From: Nocardia brasiliensis ATCC 700358
GTDB lineage: Bacteria > Actinomycetota > Actinomycetes > Mycobacteriales > Mycobacteriaceae
NCBI RefSeq assembly: GCF_000250675.2
Contig: NC_018681.1
Span: 3,596,001 to 3,660,000, forward strand
Length of the DNA stretch: 64,000 bases
Direction: 5' to 3'
Below the pieces are notes generated by a model. That model did no database searches. It was not told the DNA's origin and saw only the letters and a program-made list of their open reading frames with translations. Shown piece after piece: positions 16,996 through 26,931 of the stretch. The stretch's first letter is position 1, and each line of letters begins with the position of its first letter. Position numbers and translations under genes: made by a program.

Positions 16996-16997
16996 CG

Positions 16998-17867
16998 ATG
17001 GATTTCTTGCGACCGAGCAGCTGGGCGGATGCCCTGGCCATCAAGGCCGATCGACCGGACGCCGTGCCCATCCAGGGCGGCACCGACATGATGGTCGAAC
17101 TCAACTTCGACAAGGGCAGGCCGAATGCCCTGCTCGATCTCAACCCGTGCCGAGAACTGTTCGACCACAAGGAGATCGACGGCAGAATCCGGATCGGGTC
17201 CGGTGTGCCGTATGTCAAGATCATCAACCGGCTCGGCAAGCAGTTGCCCGGCCTGGCGCAGGCCTCGCGCACCGTCGGCTCGCCGCAGATCCGCAATCGC
17301 GGCACGGTCGGCGGCAATCTCGGCGGGGCGTCCCCGGCCGGTGACGCCCATCCCGCGCTGCTCGCCGGGGACGCGGTCGTCGAGGTCGAGTCCGCGGCGC
17401 GCGGCACCCGGATGATCCCGATCGACGACTTCTACATCTGGGTGCGCAAGACCGCGCTCGAGCCGGACGAGCTGATCCGGGCGATCTGGTTGCCACCTGC
17501 CGAAGGGCCGCAATACTTTTCGAAGGTCGGCACGCGCAACGCCATGGTGATCGCGGTGTGCTCGTTCGCGATCGCGCTGTACCCCGGCAGCGGGACGGTG
17601 CGCACCGGCATCGGATCGTCCGGCCCGACACCGCTGCGCGCCGGGTCGGCCGAGGAATTCCTGGCGACCCAGTTGCCGTGGCAGCAGGCGACGCCGTTGA
17701 CCGAAGGCGTGCTGCGCGAATTCGGTGCGCTCGTCGCTGCCGCCGCGAAGCCGATCGATGACGTCCGCGGCACCGCGGACTACCGCAAACACGCCCTCTC
17801 GGTGCTGGCTCGCCGCACCCTGGGCTGGGCCTGGACGGACTATCTGACAGAAAGGAAGGCGGCCTGA
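16998..17867 (+). CDS. Xanthine dehydrogenase, FAD-binding subunit
   Basis: 289 aa from the ATG at 16998, two bases after the uricase stop. The FAD-binding PCMH domain is evident: PIQGGTDMMVELN, and the strongly conserved TVGSPQIRNRGTVGGNLGGASPAGDAHPALLA. A CO-dehydrogenase flavoprotein C-terminal domain follows. It passes electrons from the iron-sulfur subunit to NAD+. Its stop overlaps the next start (TGATG). Confidence 0.93.
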   Translation: MDFLRPSSWADALAIKADRPDAVPIQGGTDMMVELNFDKGRPNALLDLNPCRELFDHKEIDGRIRIGSGVPYVKIINRLGKQLPGLAQASRTVGSPQIRNRGTVGGNLGGASPAGDAHPALLAGDAVVEVESAARGTRMIPIDDFYIWVRKTALEPDELIRAIWLPPAEGPQYFSKVGTRNAMVIAVCSFAIALYPGSGTVRTGIGSSGPTPLRAGSAEEFLATQLPWQQATPLTEGVLREFGALVAAAAKPIDDVRGTADYRKHALSVLARRTLGWAWTDYLTERKAA

Positions 17868-18340
17868 TGCGCGTGAGGTTCGACGTGAACGGCTCGCAGG
17901 AGACCGTGGACGACGTGTGGGAGGGCGAGAGCCTGCTCTACATGCTGCGCGAGCGGATGGGCCTGCCCGGTTCCAAGAATGCCTGCGAGCAAGGCGAATG
18001 TGGTTCGTGCACCGTCTATTTGGATGGCACGCCGGTCTGCTCCTGCCTGGTGGCGGCCGGCCAGGCCGAAGGCCGCTCGGTACGCACCGTGGAGGGGCTG
18101 GCCGACGGGCCGAAGCTGGATCCGATGCAGCAGGCGTTCGTCGAGGCGGGCGCGGTGCAATGCGGTTTCTGCACACCGGGTCTCATCGTGCAGGCGCACG
18201 ACCTGATCGAGCACAACCCGGATCCCTCGGATGTGGAGATCCGCGAGGCCCTGGCCGGAAACCTGTGCCGCTGCACCGGTTACGAGAAGATCCTGGACGC
18301 CGTGCGGCTCGCGGCGCAGCGGAAAGCGGCGGCGCGATGA
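17867..18340 (+). CDS. Xanthine dehydrogenase, [2Fe-2S] subunit
   Basis: 157 aa with the two usual domains. The plant-ferredoxin-type cluster has CEQGECGSCTVYLDGTPVCSC (near residues 43-63), and the C-terminal helical domain has CGFCTPG and CRCTGY. Length and cysteine spacing are those of the small subunit of bacterial molybdenum hydroxylases. It links the molybdopterin subunit to the FAD subunit. It is translationally coupled on both sides. Confidence 0.95.
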   Translation: MRVRFDVNGSQETVDDVWEGESLLYMLRERMGLPGSKNACEQGECGSCTVYLDGTPVCSCLVAAGQAEGRSVRTVEGLADGPKLDPMQQAFVEAGAVQCGFCTPGLIVQAHDLIEHNPDPSDVEIREALAGNLCRCTGYEKILDAVRLAAQRKAAAR

Positions 18341-19686
18341 AGACGATCATCGAAAATGCCTACATCGCACCGGTGGTCGGCCCGGAGATCCCGTCCGGCT
18401 ACCTGGTGATCGCCGACGGCCGGATCGAAGTGCTCGGCGCCGGCCCCGCGCCGGCGGTGCCGGACGCGCAGCGGGTCGACGGCACCGGTTGCCTGGTCAC
18501 CCCGGGTCTGGTCAACACCCACCATCACCTCTACCAGTGGGCGACCCAGGGGCTGTACCAGGATGCCACGCTGTTCGAATGGCTCACCGGGCTCTACCGC
18601 ACCTGGGCGGGCATGGACGCGGAGGTGGTCTACGGCGCGGCCTCGGCGGGGCTGGGCTGGCTCGCCCTGACCGGCTGCACCACCAGCAGCGACCACCACT
18701 ACGTGTTCCCCAAGGGACGCGGTGACCTGTTCGACGCCGAGGTCCGCGCGGCACACGAGATCGGCCTGCGCTTCCATCCGTGCCGCGGCTCGATGGACCG
18801 CGGGCAGTCCGCAGGCGGCCTGCCGCCGGACGAGGTGGTCGAGGATCGCGACGAGATCCTGCTGAACACCGCGGAAACCATTGACAAGTACCACGATCCG
18901 TCGTTCGACTCCATGCTCCGGGTCGCCGTCGCGCCGTGCTCGCCGTTCTCGGTGAGCGAGGGCCTGATGACCGACGCCGCGCTGCTGGCCCGCACCAAGG
19001 GCGTGCGGCTGCACACCCACCTCGCCGAGACGCTGGACGAGGAAGTGCACTGCCGCGAGCAGATGGGTTGCACGCCGGTCGAATACATGGACAAGCTCGG
19101 CTGGCTCGGTGACGACGTCTGGTTCGCGCATGCGGTGCACCTGCACGACGCGGATATCCGGCGCTTCGCCGAGACCGGCACCGGATCCGCGCACTGCCCC
19201 AGCTCCAATGCCCGGCTCGGCGCCGGAATCGCCCGGGTCTCCGAGCTTCTGCGGGCCGGCGCGACCGTCGGCCTGGGTGTGGACGGCGCCGCCTCCAGCG
19301 AATTGACCTCGATGGCGGGAGAGTTGCGCCAGGCCATGCTGTTCCAGCGCGCCGTGCACGGTCCCACCGCGCTCACCGCGCGCCAGGCCCTGGAGATCGG
19401 CACCCTGGGCGGTGCCCGCAATCTCGGGCGGCAGCAAGAGATCGGCAGCCTCGAGGTCGGCAAGCTCGCCGATATCGCGATGTGGCGGGTGGACGGCTTC
19501 CGCGCCGCGGTCACCGATCCCGTCTGCACCCTGGTGTTCGGCCCGACTCCGCCGCTGGCGCGGTTGTTCGTCGGTGGCCGGACCGTCGTGGCCGACGACG
19601 AACTGCGCACCGTGTCGCACGACGCGGTCGGCCGGGCGGGCGCCGCCGCGCGCAAGCGGCTGTTGGAACGGGAGGAAGCACGATGA
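18337..19686 (+). CDS. Amidohydrolase, probable 8-oxoguanine deaminase
   Basis: 449 aa; the ATG overlaps the preceding stop (ATGA). This is a metal-dependent deaminase of the ATZ/TRZ type: NTHHHLYQWATQGLYQDATLFEWL (metal-binding His pair), HTHLAET (third ligand), HCPSSNARLGAG and LGVDGAASSE (metal Asp). NTHHHLYQ and the surrounding residues are typical of 8-oxoguanine deaminase, which makes urate directly from 8-oxoguanine. That fits its position inside the xanthine dehydrogenase genes. A related purine or pterin deaminase is possible. Confidence 0.82.
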   Translation: MKTIIENAYIAPVVGPEIPSGYLVIADGRIEVLGAGPAPAVPDAQRVDGTGCLVTPGLVNTHHHLYQWATQGLYQDATLFEWLTGLYRTWAGMDAEVVYGAASAGLGWLALTGCTTSSDHHYVFPKGRGDLFDAEVRAAHEIGLRFHPCRGSMDRGQSAGGLPPDEVVEDRDEILLNTAETIDKYHDPSFDSMLRVAVAPCSPFSVSEGLMTDAALLARTKGVRLHTHLAETLDEEVHCREQMGCTPVEYMDKLGWLGDDVWFAHAVHLHDADIRRFAETGTGSAHCPSSNARLGAGIARVSELLRAGATVGLGVDGAASSELTSMAGELRQAMLFQRAVHGPTALTARQALEIGTLGGARNLGRQQEIGSLEVGKLADIAMWRVDGFRAAVTDPVCTLVFGPTPPLARLFVGGRTVVADDELRTVSHDAVGRAGAAARKRLLEREEAR

Positions 19687-22016
19687 CCGCGGTACGGAGC
19701 ACCCGCTTTCCGGGTGAGGTCGCGGCGCCGGGCAAGGGCGGTATCGGCGAGAGCCCGCTGCGGCCCGACGGCACGCTGAAGGTCAAGGGCGAGTTCGCCT
19801 ATGCCTCGGATATGTGGATGGACGGCATGCTGTGGGGCGCCACGCTGCGCAGTCCGCACCCGCGGGCCCGCATCCTCGGCATGGACATCAGCGCGGCGCT
19901 CGCGTTGCCCGGCGTGCACGCGGTGCTCACCCACGAGGATGTGCCCGGCCGCAAGTGTTACGGCCTCGACATGACCTGGGACCAACCGGTTCTCGCCTTC
20001 GACGAGGTGCGCCACCACGGTGAGCCGATCGCGCTGGTCGCCGCCGATCATCCCGAGATCGCCCGGCGCGCGGTCGAAGTGATCGCCATCGAGTGGGAGG
20101 TGCTGACCCCCATCATCGATCCGCTCGCGGTGGTCGCCGATCCCGAGGCCAACAAGGTGCAGGAGCGGGGCGGTATCGCCCGGCATCAGCCGGTCCGGGT
20201 CGGCGATATCGCGGTCGGCCGCGCCATGTCCGAGGTCGTCGTAACCGGCGAATACGAAGTCGGCATCCAGGATCAGGCGTTCCTCGGCCCGGAGGCCGGG
20301 CTGGTCGCGCCGGGCGAGGACGGTGGGCTCGACTTCTACGTCGCCACTCAGTGGATGCACAACGATCTCGATCAGATCGGTCCCTGTCTCGACCTGTCCC
20401 CGGACCAGATCCGGATGACCATGGCCGGCGTCGGCGGCGCGTTCGGTGGCCGCGAAGACATTTCGATGCAGATCCACGCCGGCATGCTCGCGCTCTACAC
20501 CGGTAAGCCGATCAAGATGGTGTACAACCGCGAGGAGTCGTTCTTCGGCCACGTGCACCGGCATCCGGCGCAGCTGCGCTACGAGTACGGCGCCACCCGC
20601 GCGGGCAAGATCGTCTTCGCCGAGGTGCGGATCGTGCTCGACGGCGGCGCCTACACCTCCGCCACCCTCAACGTCACCGGTAACGCGTCCTCACTGGCGT
20701 TGGGCCCGTACGAGGTTCCGCACATCAAGATCGATGCCTACGGCGTGTACACCAACAATCCGCCGTGCGGTGCGATGCGCGGATTCGGTGCGGTGCAAGC
20801 CTGTTTCGCGCACGAGTCGATGATGGACAAGCTGGCGCAGGCGCTCGACCTGGACCCGGTGTACGTCCGTCAGGTGAACGCGGTGTCGCAGGGCTCCAAG
20901 CTGGCGACCGGTCAGGTGGTGCACGCGCCGATGCCGATGGCCGAGATGCTCGGGCAATTGCGCGCGATGCCGCTGCCCGCGCCGCTGGACGCGGCCGACA
21001 TCCGGAACCTGCCCGGCGGCGCCTCACAGACCACGCACGGTGAAGGCGTGGTGCGCGGCGTCGGCTACGGCGTCGGCATCAAGAACATCTGCTTCTCCGA
21101 GGGTTTCGACGATTACTCGACCGCGCGGGTACGCCTCGAGGTGATCGGCGGCGAACCCGTCGCGCTGGTGCACACCGCCGCCGCCGAAGTGGGACAGGGA
21201 CTGGTCACGGTCGAAGCGCAGATCGCGCGCACCGAACTCGGCATCGAGAAGGTGACCATTCACCCCGCAGACAACCAGATCGACAGCGCGGGCTCCTCGT
21301 CGGCCTCCCGGCAGACCTACATGACCGGCGGCGCGGTGAAGGCCGCGTGCGAGGCGGTGCGCATGCGCGTACTCGCCCTGGCCCAAGGACGTTTCGGCGC
21401 CACCCGCGGGCTGCGGCTGGTCGGCGGCAAGGTGGTCTCGGGCACCGGTGAGGTGTTCGCCGCGATCGTCGATCTGCTCGGTGACGAAATCATCGAGGAG
21501 ACCAGGAAGTACCACCACAAGCCGACCACCGGCATGGATCCGGTCACCGGACAGGGGAACAGCCACACCCAGCTGGCCCTGTGCGTGCACCGCGCGGTGG
21601 TCGATGTCGACACCGAACTCGGCCTGGTCAAAGTGGTTGCGCTGGACGCGGTTCAGGACGTCGGCAAGATCATGAACCGGCTCTCGCTGGAGGGCCAGAT
21701 TCACGGCGGTTCCGCGCAAGGCCTGGGCCTCGCGGTGATGGAGGAGATCCAGGTCCGCGACGGCAAGGTGCTCAACCCTTCGTTCACCGACTATCTGATT
21801 CCCACGATTCTCGACTCGCCGCCACAGCGGCTCGAGATTCTCGAAAACGCCGATCCGCACGCCCCATACGGGCTGCGCGGCGCCGGAGAGCCACCCACGC
21901 TCTCCTCGACTCCCGCGATCGTCGCCGCCATACGGGACGCGTGCCGAGCGGCGGGAGGAACCGTGCACATCAACCGAGTGCCGGTGCGTCCGGAAGACAT
22001 CATCCGGAGCAGTTGA
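19683..22016 (+). CDS. Xanthine dehydrogenase, molybdopterin-binding subunit
   Basis: 777 aa from the ATG at 19683, overlapping the deaminase stop. Typical large-subunit motifs include AYASDMWMDGMLWGATLRSPHPRA at the N-terminus, GVGGAFGGRED (cofactor loop), GAMRGFGAVQ (substrate arginine loop) and the C-terminal LRGAGEPPTLSSTPAI with the catalytic glutamate. It hydroxylates hypoxanthine and xanthine to urate. With the two smaller subunits it completes a three-gene xanthine dehydrogenase. A hairpin follows the stop. Confidence 0.95.
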   Translation: MTAVRSTRFPGEVAAPGKGGIGESPLRPDGTLKVKGEFAYASDMWMDGMLWGATLRSPHPRARILGMDISAALALPGVHAVLTHEDVPGRKCYGLDMTWDQPVLAFDEVRHHGEPIALVAADHPEIARRAVEVIAIEWEVLTPIIDPLAVVADPEANKVQERGGIARHQPVRVGDIAVGRAMSEVVVTGEYEVGIQDQAFLGPEAGLVAPGEDGGLDFYVATQWMHNDLDQIGPCLDLSPDQIRMTMAGVGGAFGGREDISMQIHAGMLALYTGKPIKMVYNREESFFGHVHRHPAQLRYEYGATRAGKIVFAEVRIVLDGGAYTSATLNVTGNASSLALGPYEVPHIKIDAYGVYTNNPPCGAMRGFGAVQACFAHESMMDKLAQALDLDPVYVRQVNAVSQGSKLATGQVVHAPMPMAEMLGQLRAMPLPAPLDAADIRNLPGGASQTTHGEGVVRGVGYGVGIKNICFSEGFDDYSTARVRLEVIGGEPVALVHTAAAEVGQGLVTVEAQIARTELGIEKVTIHPADNQIDSAGSSSASRQTYMTGGAVKAACEAVRMRVLALAQGRFGATRGLRLVGGKVVSGTGEVFAAIVDLLGDEIIEETRKYHHKPTTGMDPVTGQGNSHTQLALCVHRAVVDVDTELGLVKVVALDAVQDVGKIMNRLSLEGQIHGGSAQGLGLAVMEEIQVRDGKVLNPSFTDYLIPTILDSPPQRLEILENADPHAPYGLRGAGEPPTLSSTPAIVAAIRDACRAAGGTVHINRVPVRPEDIIRSS

Positions 22017-22034
22017 TCAACAGGGGCGGTGCGC

Positions 22035-22072
22035 GTCCGCGCCGGCGACGGAATCCCGTTGCCGGCGCGGAC
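22035..22072 (+). terminator. Hairpin between xanthine dehydrogenase and permease genes
   Basis: GTCCGCGCCGGC (22035-22046) pairs perfectly with GCCGGCGCGGAC (22061-22072). It may attenuate read-through from the operon into the permease rather than end transcription completely. Confidence 0.6.
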
Positions 22073-22165
22073 AACACAGCACAGGTCCCACAACAGCAAA
22101 CCGAACCACGCGATCCGGCGACGCAGCCGGATCGTAGGTCGGCCATGCCCCGAGGAGGGCACGCC

Positions 22166-23608
<1,443 letters not shown>

Positions 23609-23621
23609 AACGGCGACAACA

Positions 23622-24689
23622 ATGCGTGACCTCGCGACAGAACTCCTGCAGTGGCACACGGCGGGCAAGTCGTATGCCGTCGCCACCGTCATCGGCGTCA
23701 GCGGCAGTGCGCCGCGACCGCCCGGCGCCGCCCTCGCGGTGGACGCCGAAGGCGTTGTCATCGGCAGTGTTTCCGGTGGCTGCGTCGAGGGCGCGGTGTA
23801 CGAGCTCTGTCGCGAGGCCCTGCGCACCGGGCAGCCGGTGCGCGAAAGCTTCGGCTACAGCGATGACGACGCCTTCGCCGTCGGGCTCACCTGCGGTGGC
23901 ACCATCGAAGTGTTCGTGCAGCCGATCACCCCGGCGGACTTCGGCACCATCGAGGCGCTGCTGCGCTCGGTCGAGCCGGTGGCCCTCGTGCGTGACCTGA
24001 ACTCCGGCGCGGCAATGGCTTTGGGTCCGTGGTGGACGCTCGGCGCCACCTTCGACCCGGTGGTCGCGGCGGAGGCGAGAGCGATGTTCGACGCGGGCAG
24101 CACCGGCCTGCGAATCATCGGGTGCGGTGACCGGGAAGCCACCGTGTTCGTGGAATCCTATGTGCCGCCGCCGCGGATGATCGTCTTCGGCGCCATTGAT
24201 TACGCCGCGGCGCTCACCCGGATCGGCCGGTTCCTGGGCTATCGGGTGACCGTCTGTGACGCCCGTCCGGTGTTCGCCACCAAGGCGCGCTTTCCGGACG
24301 CCCACGAGGTCGTGGTGGACTGGCCCGACCGATATTTGCGGCACACCACGGTCGACGCCCGCACCGTGCTGTGCGTGCTGACCCATGACGCGAAGTTCGA
24401 TATTCCGTTGCTGGAGTTGGCATTACGGCTGCCGGTCGCCTATGTGGGCGCGATGGGGTCACGACGCACACACGAGGATCGGATGGCGAGTCTACGGGCC
24501 GCGGGCTTGTCGGAAACCGAACTGTCCGCACTGCATTCACCGATCGGACTCGATCTCGGCGGGCGCACGGCGGAGGAGACCGCGGTGTCCATCGCCGCGG
24601 AGATCGTCGCGGTCCGCCGGGGCGGATCGGCCCAGCCGTTGCGCGCGAGCGGCGGACCTATTCACCGGGACCTGATTCCCACCTGGTGA
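23622..24689 (+). CDS. xdhC: XdhC family molybdenum-cofactor insertion protein
   Basis: 355 aa. The N-terminal XdhC/CoxI domain has AVATVIGVSGSAPRPPGAALAV and GSVSGGCVEGAVYELC; the C-terminal Rossmann domain has RMIVFGAIDYAAALTRIGRFLGYRVTVCDARPVFAT and YVGAMGSRRTHEDR. These chaperones bind and help sulfurate molybdenum cofactor before its insertion into xanthine dehydrogenase. It starts 13 bp after the permease stop, so the genes are co-transcribed. Confidence 0.92.
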   Translation: MRDLATELLQWHTAGKSYAVATVIGVSGSAPRPPGAALAVDAEGVVIGSVSGGCVEGAVYELCREALRTGQPVRESFGYSDDDAFAVGLTCGGTIEVFVQPITPADFGTIEALLRSVEPVALVRDLNSGAAMALGPWWTLGATFDPVVAAEARAMFDAGSTGLRIIGCGDREATVFVESYVPPPRMIVFGAIDYAAALTRIGRFLGYRVTVCDARPVFATKARFPDAHEVVVDWPDRYLRHTTVDARTVLCVLTHDAKFDIPLLELALRLPVAYVGAMGSRRTHEDRMASLRAAGLSETELSALHSPIGLDLGGRTAEETAVSIAAEIVAVRRGGSAQPLRASGGPIHRDLIPTW

Positions 24690-24834
24690 CCGCACGGCGC
24701 TGCGGGACTTCCGGCGCTGGAGCTTCATACAAATTCTGCTTCGGAATTATCAGCCGATTTCGGGCTGATCTCAGCTATCCGAAGAATATGAAATGCCCGC
24801 ATACTTGGTGAAATTCTAGACAAAGGACCCGAAC
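24690..24834. promoter_or_regulatory. Intergenic region with inverted repeats, possible internal promoter
   Basis: This AT-richer gap contains ATCAGCC-N7-GGCTGAT (24749-24769), preceded by a smaller AATTC/GAATT repeat. They could be a terminator for xdhC or an operator for a second transcription unit starting at 24835. Confidence 0.4.
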
Positions 24835-25215
24835 ATGCCGTTGATTTTCCTGAACGGTTCCGCCATGCGCGGAGGGCCGCTCAATCATCTGCTGCACGGG
24901 GCGCCGTTCGCCGGCGAGGCGAAAACCGCGCCGCGCTACCGGTTCTTCTCGGTGGGCGACCGGTTTCCCGGGCTGGACCCGGCGGCCGACGGGGGCAACT
25001 CGATCAGCGGCGAGCTGTTCGACGTGCCCATGGACGTGCTGCGGGAACATCTGCTGCCTGCGGAACCGCCCGAGCTGGAGCTCGGCGCGATCGAGCTCGA
25101 CGACGGGCGCTCGGTGCTGTCCATGGTGCTGCGCAAACCGCCGACGTCCTACCCGGAGCTGATCGACATCACCCGCGTCGGCAGTTGGCAGAAATATCGC
25201 GAAGGAGCTGAGTGA
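24835..25215 (+). CDS. Allophanate-hydrolase-related protein (AtzF C-terminal domain-like)
   Basis: 126 aa; the ATG follows AAAGGA. It resembles the free-standing version of the C-terminal domain of allophanate hydrolase, a gamma-glutamylcyclotransferase-like fold: FLNGSAMRGGPLNHLL, APRYRFFSV, ISGELFDVP, and LPAEPPELELGAIELDDGRSV. Such small proteins recur in purine-degradation operons, but their reaction is not established. The intact pathway needs a ureidoglycolate-cleaving enzyme, which I do not see, so this gene is worth testing for that step. It overlaps hyi by 4 nt. Confidence 0.75.
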   Translation: MPLIFLNGSAMRGGPLNHLLHGAPFAGEAKTAPRYRFFSVGDRFPGLDPAADGGNSISGELFDVPMDVLREHLLPAEPPELELGAIELDDGRSVLSMVLRKPPTSYPELIDITRVGSWQKYREGAE

Positions 25216-26015
25216 AGCATTACGCAGGGGAGTCCGGTCTCCCGAAGTTCGACGTCAACTGCTCTATTCTTTTCACCGATCTGCCGTTGCTGGAACGCCC
25301 CGCCGCGGCCAAGGCCGCGGGATTCGACGCGGTCGAATTCTGGTGGCCCTTCGGCGAGAATCCGGTGCCGGGCGACCAAGAGATCGACGCCTTCGTGCGC
25401 GCGCTCGACGACGCCGGCGTGGCGCTGGTCGGGTTGAATTTCATCGATCTGATTCCGGCGGGTCGCGGACTGGTGTCGGTGCCCGGCGAGGTCGCCCGCT
25501 TCCGGGACAACATCGACGTGGCCGTGGGTCTCGCCGAACGCACCGGGTGCCGCGCGCTGAACGCGTTGTACGGCAACCGGATCGCGGGCGAGGATCCCGT
25601 GCGACAGGACGAGCTCGCGCTGGAGAACCTGCGCCTGGCCGCCCGCGCCGCCGCCCGGATCGAGGCCGTCGTCTTGGTCGAGGCGTTGAACGCGTATGAG
25701 TCGCCGCAGTATCCGATCGTCAGCGCCGAGCACGCCGTGCGCGTGATCGAGCAGACCGGCGAGCCGAATGTGCGCTTCCTCTGCGATCTGTACCACCTGG
25801 CGCGGATGGACGAGAACCTGCTCGAGGTGATCAAGACCCATGCACGCCACATCGGCCACGTGCAGATCGCCGACGATCCCGGCCGCGGCAGGCCCGGCAC
25901 CGGCGAACTCGACTTCGGCACCCTCTTCGACACCCTCGCCGCCGCAGGCTACGACGGCTGGATCGGCCTCGAATACAAAGACCCTGAGCTGGATTGGAAG
26001 TGGATCAAGGCATGA
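25212..26015 (+). CDS. hyi: Hydroxypyruvate isomerase
   Basis: 267 aa TIM barrel of the Hyi family: FDVNCSILFTDLPLLERPAAAKAAGFDAVEFWWPF, ALNALYGNR, VLVEALNAYESPQYPI with catalytic Glu, LCDLYHLARMDENL, and GHVQIADDPGRGRPGTGELDF with the metal and substrate residues. It interconverts hydroxypyruvate and tartronate semialdehyde. The GTG start overlaps the previous stop, and its own stop overlaps the reductase gene that acts on the same intermediate. Confidence 0.92.
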   Translation: MKHYAGESGLPKFDVNCSILFTDLPLLERPAAAKAAGFDAVEFWWPFGENPVPGDQEIDAFVRALDDAGVALVGLNFIDLIPAGRGLVSVPGEVARFRDNIDVAVGLAERTGCRALNALYGNRIAGEDPVRQDELALENLRLAARAAARIEAVVLVEALNAYESPQYPIVSAEHAVRVIEQTGEPNVRFLCDLYHLARMDENLLEVIKTHARHIGHVQIADDPGRGRPGTGELDFGTLFDTLAAAGYDGWIGLEYKDPELDWKWIKA

Positions 26016-26884
26016 GCAAGATCGGTTTTATCGGCCTCGGGATCATGGGCAGCCCGATGGCGGGGCACCTCGTCGCGGCCGGTCACGAGGTGACCGGCTA
26101 CGACATCGGCCCCAGGGGGCTGGAAAAGCTCAAAGAGGCAGGCGGTGCCGCCGCGGCCAGCGTCGCGGAGGCGGTGCGCGACAAGGACATCGTGATCACG
26201 ATGCTGCCGCAGGACGAGCAGATCGAGGCGGTGTTCGGCGACATCGTCGCGCACACCGAGCCGGGCACGCTGTACATCGACTTCTCCACGATCACCCCGA
26301 AGACGGCCAAATGGACTGCGGCCGAAGGCAAGAAGAACCGCCTGCGGGTGCTGGACGCGCCGGTGAGCGGCGGCGAAGCCGGCGCGGTCAACGCCGCGCT
26401 GTCGATCATGGTCGGCGGCACGCAGGCCGACTTCGACTCGGCGACATCGATTTTCCAGGCGCTCGGCAAGACCTTCGCGCTGGTCGGCGGCAACGGCGCG
26501 GGGCAGTGCGTCAAGGCGGCCAACCAGCTCGTGGTCGGCGGGACGTACGCCCTTGTCGCCGAGGCCATCTTGCTGATGGAGAATCTCGGCGCGGACGCGG
26601 CGAAGGGGCTGGACGTGCTGGCGGGTGGCCTCGCGGGCAGCAAGATCCTCGAGCTCAAGCGCGAGACCATGCTGGCCCGCAACTTCGTCCCCGGTTTCCG
26701 GATCGACCTGCACCACAAGGACATGGGCATCATCCAGGCCGCCGCGCGCGAGGCCGAGGTCGCCATTCCGATGGGCGCGCTGACCGCGCAGTTGATCGCC
26801 GCGGCCAGGGCGATGGGCTACGGCTCGCTGGATCACTCCGGGTTGTTGCTGGTGGCCGAAGCACTGTCGGGCAAGGGCGAATGA
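26012..26884 (+). CDS. Tartronate semialdehyde reductase (2-hydroxy-3-oxopropionate reductase)
   Basis: 290 aa from the ATG at 26012. It is a beta-hydroxyacid dehydrogenase with GFIGLGIMGSPMAGHL (NAD(P)-binding), DAPVSGGEAGA (substrate loop) and GAGQCVKAANQLVV with the catalytic Lys. The family and operon position point to tartronate semialdehyde to D-glycerate, between glyoxylate carboligase and glycerate kinase. It overlaps both neighbours by 4 nt if the downstream ATG at 26881 is counted. Confidence 0.92.
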   Translation: MSKIGFIGLGIMGSPMAGHLVAAGHEVTGYDIGPRGLEKLKEAGGAAAASVAEAVRDKDIVITMLPQDEQIEAVFGDIVAHTEPGTLYIDFSTITPKTAKWTAAEGKKNRLRVLDAPVSGGEAGAVNAALSIMVGGTQADFDSATSIFQALGKTFALVGGNGAGQCVKAANQLVVGGTYALVAEAILLMENLGADAAKGLDVLAGGLAGSKILELKRETMLARNFVPGFRIDLHHKDMGIIQAAAREAEVAIPMGALTAQLIAAARAMGYGSLDHSGLLLVAEALSGKGE

Positions 26885-26931
26885 GCGCCGTGACGAGCCG
26901 TCGCGCCGCACGCCACAACGAGGAGGTTTCG